The notes below the pieces were generated by a model. The model did no database searches and was not told the DNA's origin. It saw nothing but the letters and a program-made list of their open reading frames with translations. Shown here piece after piece: positions 8,650-15,080 of a DNA stretch of 38,353 nt (within the stretch, counting starts at the first letter, position 1; each line of letters begins with the position of its first letter). The translations under genes and the position numbers were made by a program. The DNA comes from Myxococcaceae bacterium. GTDB taxonomy: Bacteria; Myxococcota; Myxococcia; Myxococcales; Myxococcaceae. The stretch spans positions 1 to 38,353 of the forward strand of contig JADGRA010000002.1 in assembly GCA_017881265.1 (NCBI GenBank), read 5' to 3'.

Positions 8650-10230
8650 TTACAGGGGTGGCACTTCGCGGCGGCGCCAGGGCCGTTCCACCGTCTTGTT
8701 CACGCTGCGCCGGAGCGCCAGGGCGAGCTGCCACCGCGTGTCGCGGGGGTCGATGATGTCGTCCACCATGGCCATGGCGGCCGCGCGGTCGACCCGGACG
8801 TGGGGCCGCAGCGAGGCGGCGAGCTCCTCCTTGAGGGCCTTGGCCGCCTCCGGACTGCCGGCCGCATCCAGCAGCTTCCGGGCGGCGATGGCCACCAGCC
8901 CGTCGGCCCCCATGACGCCAATCTCGGCCCCCGGCCAGGCCACCAGGAGGTCCGGTTCAAAGGCCCGGCCATTCATGACGTAGTAGCCCGCGCCAAAGCC
9001 CTTGCGCACGACGACGGTGAACTTGGGGACGGTGGCCGAGGCGACGGACTGCAGCATCCTCGCCCCGTGGCGGATGAGGCCCTGCTGCTCGGTCTTGGTG
9101 CCCACCAGGAAGCCGGGGACGTCCTGCAGAAACAGCAGTGGCAGCTGGAAGGCGTCGCACAGGGCGACGAAGCGGGCGGCCTTGTCGCTCGCGGCGACAT
9201 CCAGCACGCCGCCGAGAAACATGGAGTTGTTGGCGATGATGCCGAGTGGGTACCCGTCGATGCGGCCCAGCCCGGTAATAATATTTCGGGCGAAGCGCGG
9301 CTTGATGCTGAAGAAGTGCCGCTCATCCACCAGCGCGTGGATGACCTTGTGCATGTCGAAGGCCTGGCGCGGGTTGTCTGGCACCACGGCAAGCAGCGCC
9401 TCGTCGCGCCGCTGGGCCGCGTCGGGGCTGAGCTGTCGCGGGGGCCGCTCCTGACAGTGCGACGGAAAGAACGACAGGTAGTCGCGCACCGCGCGGATGC
9501 AGGCCGCGTCGTCGGGGAATTCCCCGTCGGCGACGCCGGACAATTCGTTGTGCATCCGGCTCCCGCCCAGTTCCTGCTCGGTGACTTTCTCGCCCACTGT
9601 CGACTCAACCAGGGTCGGTCCGCCGACGGCAATCGAGCCGATGTCTTTCACCATCGGGACGTAGTCAGCGAGGCCCGGGATGTACGCCGTGCCGGCCGCT
9701 CCGGGGCCCAGCATGGCGGCCACCTGGGGAACCACGCCCGACAGCACCGACTGCTCTCGGAAGAGGTAGCCCGTGTCGGCGAAGCCGGCCAACCGCCGCG
9801 GGTCCACCTCGCCTGCCTCCAGCCGAGCCCCGGCCGAATCCACCAGCCACACCAGGGGGAGCCGCTCCTTCAGCACCAGGTCCCGCAGCCGGGTCACCTT
9901 GCGCTCGCCCACCTCCCCGATGGAGCCCCCGAGGACGGTGAAGTCGTAGATGGCCGCGGCCACCGGGCGACCGGCCACCTGTCCAATGGCGGTGAGGACG
10001 CCGTCCGCCGGCGTGGGGCGGGAGGCGTCCTCCTCTTCGGGCAGTCGGCCTTCGGCGGCCGCCAGGCCGCCCAGTTCCTGGACGGTGCCGGGGTCGAAGA
10101 GGAGAGCCAGCCGCGCACGGGCGTCCAGCTTGTTGCGCCCCCGCTGACGCGCGACGCGCTCCGCGCCACCCATTTCGGCCTTCTTGGCCCGGAGCTGCTC
10201 CAGTGCTTCCACCCGCTCCTTCATCCCCAT
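8650..10230 (-). CDS. Biotin-dependent acyl-CoA carboxylase, carboxyltransferase (beta) subunit
   Basis: This 526-aa crotonase-fold enzyme transfers carboxyl from carboxybiotin to an acyl-CoA. N- and C-terminal carboxyltransferase halves are visible: 'VDSAGARLEAG' (130-140), 'GPGAAGTAYIPGLADY', then 'ANNSMFLGGVLD' and 'DVPGFLVGTKTEQQGLIRHG' (370-389). In 'RKGFGAGYYVMNGRAF' (409-424) the position that is Asp422 in Streptomyces propionyl-CoA carboxylase is Tyr417. The 'GAG-Y-GRAF' context looks closer to methylcrotonyl- or geranyl-CoA carboxylases, so the substrate is open. I chose ATG 10230, preceded by GGGGAGG 13 bases upstream; the longer frame to 10308 adds an unconserved stretch. No biotin carboxylase subunit is nearby. 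Confidence 0.9.
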   Translation of the reverse strand: MGMKERVEALEQLRAKKAEMGGAERVARQRGRNKLDARARLALLFDPGTVQELGGLAAAEGRLPEEEDASRPTPADGVLTAIGQVAGRPVAAAIYDFTVLGGSIGEVGERKVTRLRDLVLKERLPLVWLVDSAGARLEAGEVDPRRLAGFADTGYLFREQSVLSGVVPQVAAMLGPGAAGTAYIPGLADYVPMVKDIGSIAVGGPTLVESTVGEKVTEQELGGSRMHNELSGVADGEFPDDAACIRAVRDYLSFFPSHCQERPPRQLSPDAAQRRDEALLAVVPDNPRQAFDMHKVIHALVDERHFFSIKPRFARNIITGLGRIDGYPLGIIANNSMFLGGVLDVAASDKAARFVALCDAFQLPLLFLQDVPGFLVGTKTEQQGLIRHGARMLQSVASATVPKFTVVVRKGFGAGYYVMNGRAFEPDLLVAWPGAEIGVMGADGLVAIAARKLLDAAGSPEAAKALKEELAASLRPHVRVDRAAAMAMVDDIIDPRDTRWQLALALRRSVNKTVERPWRRREVPPL

Positions 10231-10317
10231 TGCAGAAGCCCGTCCTCCCCAGAAAGACACCTGTGCGACATCCGCCCCCACGCGGCGCGGCGCGCGCGAG
10301 GTTAGCATCGCCTGGCC

Positions 10318-11283
10318 ATGGCTCGGCGGCCTCTACGCATCGTCAGCTACAACGTCCGCTACTTCGGGCACGCGTTGAGCGGGCTGGCCACCACCCGGCG
10401 CTCCATCGAGGGCATCGCCCGCAAGCTGGCGCACCTGGACCCGCTCGCCGACGTGGTGTGTCTGCAGGAAGTGGAGACGCGCAGCCTTCGCTCGACGGTG
10501 GCGTTCCGCAAGGGGGCCGCGACGCAGCTGGAAGCCTTCATGGAGGCGCTGGCCGCGGACTTCGCGCGCCCCAGGCGCGCCTTTCCCTACGAGGCCTACT
10601 ACTTCCCCGCCCACACCTACCGGCTGCGCCAGACGGCCATCTACACCACCGGGCTCGCGGTCCTCGTCAACCGGGAACGCCTCACCGTGCAGGGGCACAA
10701 CGGGCGGCAGCCCCACTCCATCACCCACCACCACGTGGCCCGGCTGCGCCAGGCCAAGCAGAGTCGCATCTGCGCACACGTCCGGCTGGCCGCCCCCGGG
10801 GGGGCGCTGCACGTCTTCAACACCCACCTCAGCCTGCCCACGCCCTTTGCGCGCTCCTTCTGGGCGGCACGGGAGAAGATGGGCTTCGGGTCGAATCAGG
10901 TGCAGGAGGCGCGCAAGCTGGTGGCGCACGTCCAAGCGGTGGCCGGGCGCGAGCCGTTCGTCGTCTGTGGCGACTTCAACTCCTCCCCCGCCTCGCCGGT
11001 GTACCGCTACCTCACCTCCGAGGCCGGCTGGCACGGGGCCCAGGAGCAGCTCAAGCAGATTGACGCCACCGCCCGCACCGGCTTCCCTACCGCGGGCTTC
11101 TTCCGCCTCCGGATGCACCTCGACCATCTGTTCGGGGGCAACGGGGTGCGCTGGGTGGACCTGGAGGGGACGGCCCCCTTCGGCGCGAGCCCCTTCCAGG
11201 GGCTGTCGGACCACATCCCCCTCATCGCCCGTTTCCAGCTGGGGGCGCCCGGGCCTGCCCACAGAAGCGAAGACGTCGCGTAA
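10318..11283 (+). CDS. Endonuclease/exonuclease/phosphatase (EEP) family hydrolase
   Basis: This 321-aa protein is a complete EEP (DNase I-like) domain. Metal and catalytic motifs appear in order: 'SYNVRYFG' (Asn12), 'CLQEVE' (Glu51), 'FNTHLSL', 'VCGDFNSSP', 'HLDHLF' and 'LSDHIPLIA'. No signal peptide is evident, so it is probably cytoplasmic. The family includes nucleases, inositol-phosphate phosphatases and sphingomyelinases; the substrate cannot be assigned. It diverges from the carboxyltransferase gene. A TAGCAT at 10303-10308 could be a -10 element giving a very short leader, but no matching -35 is seen. Confidence 0.88.
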   Translation: MARRPLRIVSYNVRYFGHALSGLATTRRSIEGIARKLAHLDPLADVVCLQEVETRSLRSTVAFRKGAATQLEAFMEALAADFARPRRAFPYEAYYFPAHTYRLRQTAIYTTGLAVLVNRERLTVQGHNGRQPHSITHHHVARLRQAKQSRICAHVRLAAPGGALHVFNTHLSLPTPFARSFWAAREKMGFGSNQVQEARKLVAHVQAVAGREPFVVCGDFNSSPASPVYRYLTSEAGWHGAQEQLKQIDATARTGFPTAGFFRLRMHLDHLFGGNGVRWVDLEGTAPFGASPFQGLSDHIPLIARFQLGAPGPAHRSEDVA

Positions 11284-11303
11284 GCTAGTGACTTCAAGCG
11301 CCC

Positions 11304-12863
11304 TTGGCCCGCCTCGACCCCATCTTCGAGCGGCTCCACCGCGAACGCGGCAGCGAGCTCGTCTTTGCCTCCGGCCAGCCGGTGGTGATGCGCACCGCCG
11401 CCGGCGACGTCGCGGTTCTGCGCCAGCAGCTGACCTCGCAGCAGATTGCCGGCGTCTTCGCCGAGCTCGTCCCGCCGGAGATTCGCAACGGCTTTCCCGC
11501 ATCCGGGGTGACGCGCTTCGCCTACGAGGCACCCGCCGGATGGGTGGGCGTCCTGTTCGAGCGCAAGGAGGCGCTGGTGCGGGCGCTGGTGCGTCCGCAG
11601 CCTGGCGAGGCCGAGGCGCCCGGCCCGGCGCCGGCGGCCGACAAGGCGGAGGGGCGCCCCGGGCCCGCCCCGTTGCAGCGGCCGGCCGCAGCGTCGGCCC
11701 CCGCCCCCGCTGCCCCTGCGGACGACGCTGCCCCCGCGGAGCCCGGCCCGCTTCCCCCAGCGCCGGCCGACCCGCGCGCGGCCATGGTCCAGCTGCTGGA
11801 GGCGGCGGTGGAGCGGGGGGCCTCGGACCTCCACCTCACCAGCGACGGGCCGCCGGCGATGCGCATCGACGGGGACATGGTGCAGCTTGAGGACTACGGG
11901 CCTGTGGCGCGCGCGCGGCTGCGGGAGATGATTTTCTCCATCTCCCCGGAGAAGAACCGCGCGCAGTGGGAAGCGGAGCGCGACACGGACTTCGCGCTCG
12001 AGATGCCCGACGTCCGCTTTCGCGTCAACGTCTTCGAGGACCGCCGAGGCATCGGCGCGGCCATGCGCCAGGTGCCGGCCAAAATCCGGACGGCCGAGGA
12101 TCTGGCCCTTCCCAAGGCGGTCATCGAGCTGTGCGCGCACAGCAAGGGCCTGGTCCTGGTGACCGGACCGACGGGCTCCGGCAAGTCCACCACGCTGGCG
12201 GCGATGGTGGACTACGTCAACCGCACGCGGGCCCAGCACATCATCACCATCGAGGACCCAGTCGAATTCGTGCATCCCAACCGGCGCTGCCTCGTCCACC
12301 AGCGGGAAGTGGGCGTGCACACCGCCTCCTTCAAGCAGGCCCTCCGGGCAGCCCTGCGCGAGGACCCGGACGTCGTGCTGGTGGGGGAAATGCGCGACCT
12401 GGAAACCATCTCCATCGCGCTCGAGACGGCGGAGACGGGCCACCTCGTCTTCGGCACGCTGCACACCAACACGGCGCCGTCGACGGTGGACCGCATCATC
12501 GACCAGTTCCCGGCGGACCGGCAGTCACAGGTCCGGACGATGCTCTCAGAAAGTCTCCGGGGCGTCGTGTCCCAGACGCTCTGCAAGCGCCGCGGAGGGG
12601 GACGGGTGGCGGCGCTGGAGATTCTGGTGGTGACCCCGCCCGTGGCCAACCTCATCCGGGAGGGGAAGACGTTTCAAATCCAGTCGACCATGCAGACCGG
12701 ACGGTCCTTCGGAAACCAGATGCTGAATGACGCGCTGCTCGAGCTGGTGAAGAAGTCCGTGGTCGAGCCAGACGAGGCCTACGCCAAGTCGGTCGCCAAG
12801 GCCGAGTTCCGCCAGCAACTGGACCGGGCGGGCTTCAAGCTCGGCGCGGCCGAGGAGCGCTAG
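11304..12863 (+). CDS. PilT-like type IV pilus retraction ATPase with duplicated N-terminal domain
   Basis: This 519-aa AAA-type secretion ATPase has a full PilT core from about residue 158: 'ERGASDLHLTSDGPP', Walker A 'GPTGSGKS' (288-295), Asp box 'IEDPVEF' (316-322), Walker B 'DVVLVGEMRD' (356-365), His box 'GHLVFGTLHTNT' and C-terminal 'NLIREGKTFQI'. Residues ~5-90 repeat the PilT N-terminal (PAS-like) domain in degenerate form ('RERGSELVFASGQP'). A ~65-residue Ala/Pro linker joins the copies. Canonical PilT is ~350-380 aa. The start is TTG at 11304, because an in-frame TGA lies at 11289-11291. It is probably a PilT paralogue rather than the main retraction motor. Its stop overlaps the convergent gene. 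Confidence 0.9.
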   Translation: MARLDPIFERLHRERGSELVFASGQPVVMRTAAGDVAVLRQQLTSQQIAGVFAELVPPEIRNGFPASGVTRFAYEAPAGWVGVLFERKEALVRALVRPQPGEAEAPGPAPAADKAEGRPGPAPLQRPAAASAPAPAAPADDAAPAEPGPLPPAPADPRAAMVQLLEAAVERGASDLHLTSDGPPAMRIDGDMVQLEDYGPVARARLREMIFSISPEKNRAQWEAERDTDFALEMPDVRFRVNVFEDRRGIGAAMRQVPAKIRTAEDLALPKAVIELCAHSKGLVLVTGPTGSGKSTTLAAMVDYVNRTRAQHIITIEDPVEFVHPNRRCLVHQREVGVHTASFKQALRAALREDPDVVLVGEMRDLETISIALETAETGHLVFGTLHTNTAPSTVDRIIDQFPADRQSQVRTMLSESLRGVVSQTLCKRRGGGRVAALEILVVTPPVANLIREGKTFQIQSTMQTGRSFGNQMLNDALLELVKKSVVEPDEAYAKSVAKAEFRQQLDRAGFKLGAAEER

Positions 12864-13057
12864 GCGCCGGGCCCCGGCCGAGGCGAGAGCACGTCGTTCA
12901 CCGAGGGCATGCGGCGGATGTCCGAGCGCCCCACCTTCCAGGCTTGCTGGACAATCCACGAGAGGGACCGGTCCTGCCGCGTCGCCTCGCGCTGGATTTC
13001 CTCCAGCATCTCCTCCGGGAAGTAGAGGCTCTGCTTGCGGTGGTCGGTACCCGCCAT
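12860..13057 (-). CDS. Small ribbon-helix-helix-like protein, copy 2 of a tandem pair
   Basis: This 65-aa protein begins 'MAGTDHRKQSLYFPEEMLEE' and continues with a Q-R-E-A-T-R-Q-D-R-S-L-S-W helix. The short basic strand followed by two amphipathic helices is the pattern of Arc/MetJ-type DNA-binding proteins. I recall a myxobacterial small-protein family of this kind (TIGR04563), many copies per genome, without known function; family number is from memory. It starts 6 bases after the stop of its paralogue, so the two form an operon. A GAGGAAGG stretch upstream is a plausible ribosome site. Its stop lies on the opposite strand of the PilT-like gene's stop (4-base convergent overlap). Confidence 0.85.
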   Translation of the reverse strand: MAGTDHRKQSLYFPEEMLEEIQREATRQDRSLSWIVQQAWKVGRSDIRRMPSVNDVLSPRPGPGA

Positions 13058-13063
13058 CGGAGG

Positions 13064-13273
13064 CTAGCCTTCCTCGCGCAGGTCAGGCAGCGCCGGCTCG
13101 CCCGTCACGTCGTTGACGGCCGGGAAGGACTTGATGCGCTCGCGGGCAATCCGCCACGCTTGTTGGACTACCCAGGACAGCGACCGGTCCTGCCGGGTCG
13201 CCTCTTCCTGAATCTCCCGGAGCATCTCCTCCGGGAAGTACAGAGACTGCTTGCGTTTGTCAGTGCCCGCCAT
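13064..13273 (-). CDS. Small ribbon-helix-helix-like protein, copy 1 of a tandem pair
   Basis: This 69-aa protein is very similar to its neighbour over the first ~50 residues ('KRKQSLYFPEEMLREIQEE', 'RQDRSLSWVVQQAW') and diverges at the C-terminus ('ERIKSFPAVNDVTGEPALP'). The ATG at 13273 is chosen because homology begins there; 26 further codons are open upstream but look unconserved. GGGAG sits 10 bases before the ATG. A sigma-70-like promoter lies at 13372-13400, giving a leader of about 90 bases. Probably a sequence-specific DNA-binding or toxin-antitoxin-like antitoxin fold protein; no toxin gene is adjacent, so a stand-alone regulator is more likely. Confidence 0.85.
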   Translation of the reverse strand: MAGTDKRKQSLYFPEEMLREIQEEATRQDRSLSWVVQQAWRIARERIKSFPAVNDVTGEPALPDLREEG

Positions 13274-13371
13274 GCCGTGCCGTCTCCCTAGGGAATCGCC
13301 CCTCCAGGACAGCCGAATCCGCACCGTGGCAGCCCGACTCCTGGAACCCACTGTGGCGTCCCTTAGGAGGT

Positions 13372-13400
13372 GTTATCCGACAGCATTGGAGGCGGGTCAA
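13372..13400 (-). promoter_or_regulatory. Sigma-70-like promoter of the RHH-like gene pair
   Basis: On the minus strand TTGACC (13400-13395) and GATAAC (13377-13372) are separated by 17 bases. This predicts a start near 13365 and a ~90-base leader before the ATG at 13273. It lies downstream of the minus-strand terminator at 13425-13472, so the pair would be transcribed independently of the candidate small RNA. Confidence 0.5.
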
Positions 13401-13424
13401 ACCTATGACCGCGCCGGGCGTACG

Positions 13425-13472
13425 AAAAAAAGGGGCCGCCCCGGCTCTCCTGGGGGAGAACCGGGGCAGCCC
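13425..13472 (-). terminator. Strong Rho-independent terminator (minus strand)
   Basis: GGGCTGCCCCGGTTCTCC, loop CCCA, then the complementary arm (13472 down to 13433) form an uninterrupted 18-bp stem if two G-U pairs are allowed. One base later comes T7 (13431-13425). On the plus strand the same positions would be two A-C mismatches and there is no T-run, so it acts on minus-strand transcription. It ends the candidate small RNA. Confidence 0.8.
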
Positions 13473-13565
13473 GGAGAGAAGGGCACCCTGGAGAGCCCGG
13501 TAAAGGCTCCCAGGACGCCCCGTGGACCCAGAGGGGGAGGGGGGGGACCCCTGGGTCCATCTTTC
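13425..13565 (-). ncRNA. Candidate small regulatory RNA, Pxr-like, three stem-loops
   Basis: Read on the minus strand, this part of the 367-base gap folds into three consecutive hairpins. The first is a perfect 9-bp stem (13551-13559 with 13523-13531) whose 19-base loop contains C8-T-C5. The second (13488-13513) has 4+5 bp with one bulged base. The third is an 18-bp terminator stem followed by U7. Two G-U pairs in the terminator exist only in minus-strand RNA, which fixes the orientation. No ORF is supported. Myxococcus Pxr, which blocks development when nutrients are present, is as I recall a three-hairpin RNA with a cytosine run in stem-loop 1, so this may be its homologue. The 5' end is estimated; a convincing sigma-54 promoter was not found by eye. 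Confidence 0.6.
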
Positions 13566-13583
13566 TGACGTATTCGCAGGGCT

Positions 13584-13606
13584 GGAACACGGGAACCCGC
13601 TGTTCC
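13584..13606. promoter_or_regulatory. Palindrome upstream of the candidate small RNA and tilS
   Basis: GGAACACGGG / CCCGCTGTTCC: six perfect outer pairs (GGAACA...TGTTCC), one bulged base and a GC-rich inner arm. It lies 20-40 bases upstream of the predicted small-RNA 5' end and about 35 bases upstream of tilS. It could be an operator shared by the two divergent units. No T-tract follows, so it is not a terminator. Confidence 0.35.
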
Positions 13607-13640
13607 ATTCCTGAAACCCATCCTAACGAGGGGGGCTGCC

Positions 13641-15005
13641 GTGCTTCAACGGAGCGTCTCGACGACACTGCCCTCCATCCGGAGCCAACCCGTGTCCCAG
13701 GACGACAAGCCCTCCCCTGCATCGCCCGTGCGTTCCGCGCTGGAGGAGTTTTTCAGGGCCTACGGCGGACGGACGTTGCTGGCGGTGTCCGGCGGGGTGG
13801 ACTCGCTGGCCCTGTTGACGGCGGCAGCCGAGCTCGCCCCGGAGCGCGTGGGGGTCGCCAGCCTGGACCACGGCCTGCGGCCCACCTCGGCTGGGGAGGT
13901 GGAGGCGGTGCGCGCGCTGGCCGCGTCCCTGGGGCTGGCCTTCCACACGGCGCAGCTGGGGCTGCGGCCCGGCCCCGGCATGGAAGCCCGGGCCCGGGCC
14001 GCACGCTACGCGGCCCTCGAGACACTGCGCGCCCAAGGGGGCTACCAGTGGGTGGCCACCGCCCACACCCGCGACGACCAGGCGGAGACGCTCCTCATGC
14101 GCCTTGGGCGGGGCGCCGCTCTGCGCGGCGCAGGCGGCGTCCGGTCCCACCGGGGACACCTGGTGCGCCCGCTTTTGTCGGTGGGCCGCGCCGACCTCGA
14201 GGAACACGTCGCGGCACGGGGCCTCGTCCCGGTGCGGGACCCTTCCAACGCGGACCTCTCGCTGCTGCGTGCGCGCATTCGCCACGGCGTACTGCCCGCG
14301 CTGGTGCAGGCGGCCGGCCCGGCCGCCGTCAAGAATCTGGCGGCCTTCGCCGCCCATGCCGCCGAGGACGAGGCGCTGCTCGCCGAGCAGGCAGCTCTGG
14401 CGCTGGAGCGCGCCCGCGTGCCGGGCGGGCTGGACGCCGTCGCCGTGCGCAGCTTGCCGGGCCCCCTGCAGCGCCGGGCGCTGGTGGCCTGGCTGGCCGA
14501 GGCCGCTGTCGCGGTGAGTGGGCGGCTGGTGTCCCAGGTGCAGGAGGCCCTGCGGCGCGGGGGACACTGTGGGCTACCGGGGCACCGGCTGCTTCGCAGC
14601 GAAGGCGGCCTGGTGCGGATTGCGGCCGAGGCGCCTGCAGGTGCCGAGGTGGCGCTCGCGCCCGATGCCTGGGTGCTTTTCGGCGGCTTCCGGTTGCGCC
14701 TAGACTCCTCCTCGACGCCCGGGCCGGCGGCGTTCCCGGTAGGCCAGCAGGTTGGCCCCCTGAAGGTGCGGGGCCGACGGCCCGGCGACCGGGTCCACGC
14801 CAACGGAGGGCGGCGGCGCTCCGTGCAGGACATCTTCGTGGATGCGCGCATCCCGGCCGAGCAGCGGGACAGCTGGCCGCTGCTGGTCGAGGCGCAGGAG
14901 CGGGTGCTGTGGGTGGTTGGCCTGTGGCCGCCCGTCCGCCCGGGGATCGCCGGCCCTGCCGTCCTGGCCGAACCGACAAGCGCGATGCGGCGCGACGGGT
15001 TATAG
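13641..15005 (+). CDS. tilS: tRNA(Ile)-lysidine synthase
   Basis: This 454-aa PP-loop ATPase attaches lysine to cytidine 34 of the CAU-anticodon isoleucine tRNA so that it reads AUA. The PP-loop 'SGGVDS' is at residues 50-55, followed by 'SLDHGLRPTS', 'ATAHTRDDQAETLLMRLGRG' and 'VRDPSNADLSLLRARIRH', all TilS signatures. The C-terminal TilS domain ('VRGRRPGDRVHANGGRR', 'VQDIFVDARIPAEQR') is complete. The GTG start at 13641 follows GAGGGGGG by five bases; a second GTG at 13692 would remove 17 poorly conserved residues. It heads the block that continues with ftsH. Confidence 0.95.
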   Translation: MLQRSVSTTLPSIRSQPVSQDDKPSPASPVRSALEEFFRAYGGRTLLAVSGGVDSLALLTAAAELAPERVGVASLDHGLRPTSAGEVEAVRALAASLGLAFHTAQLGLRPGPGMEARARAARYAALETLRAQGGYQWVATAHTRDDQAETLLMRLGRGAALRGAGGVRSHRGHLVRPLLSVGRADLEEHVAARGLVPVRDPSNADLSLLRARIRHGVLPALVQAAGPAAVKNLAAFAAHAAEDEALLAEQAALALERARVPGGLDAVAVRSLPGPLQRRALVAWLAEAAVAVSGRLVSQVQEALRRGGHCGLPGHRLLRSEGGLVRIAAEAPAGAEVALAPDAWVLFGGFRLRLDSSSTPGPAAFPVGQQVGPLKVRGRRPGDRVHANGGRRRSVQDIFVDARIPAEQRDSWPLLVEAQERVLWVVGLWPPVRPGIAGPAVLAEPTSAMRRDGL

Positions 15006-15080
15006 GGCTGCCACGGCGCTTGCGACGGGAGGGTGAACGCCCTCAGAATGCAGGTCGCAGGCGCGAAAGGGTTTCTGGAC

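Noticed and set aside
8497-10305. A 602-codon plus-strand frame opposite the carboxyltransferase gene
   Set aside because: It is a mirror of the minus-strand gene, with Arg/Gly/Val-rich composition and no family motif; the minus strand has complete carboxyltransferase motifs.
13560-13600. Sigma-54 (-24/-12) promoter for the small RNA
   Set aside because: A TGC at the right distance exists, but the -24 GG element is missing on reading the minus strand; the match is too weak to list.
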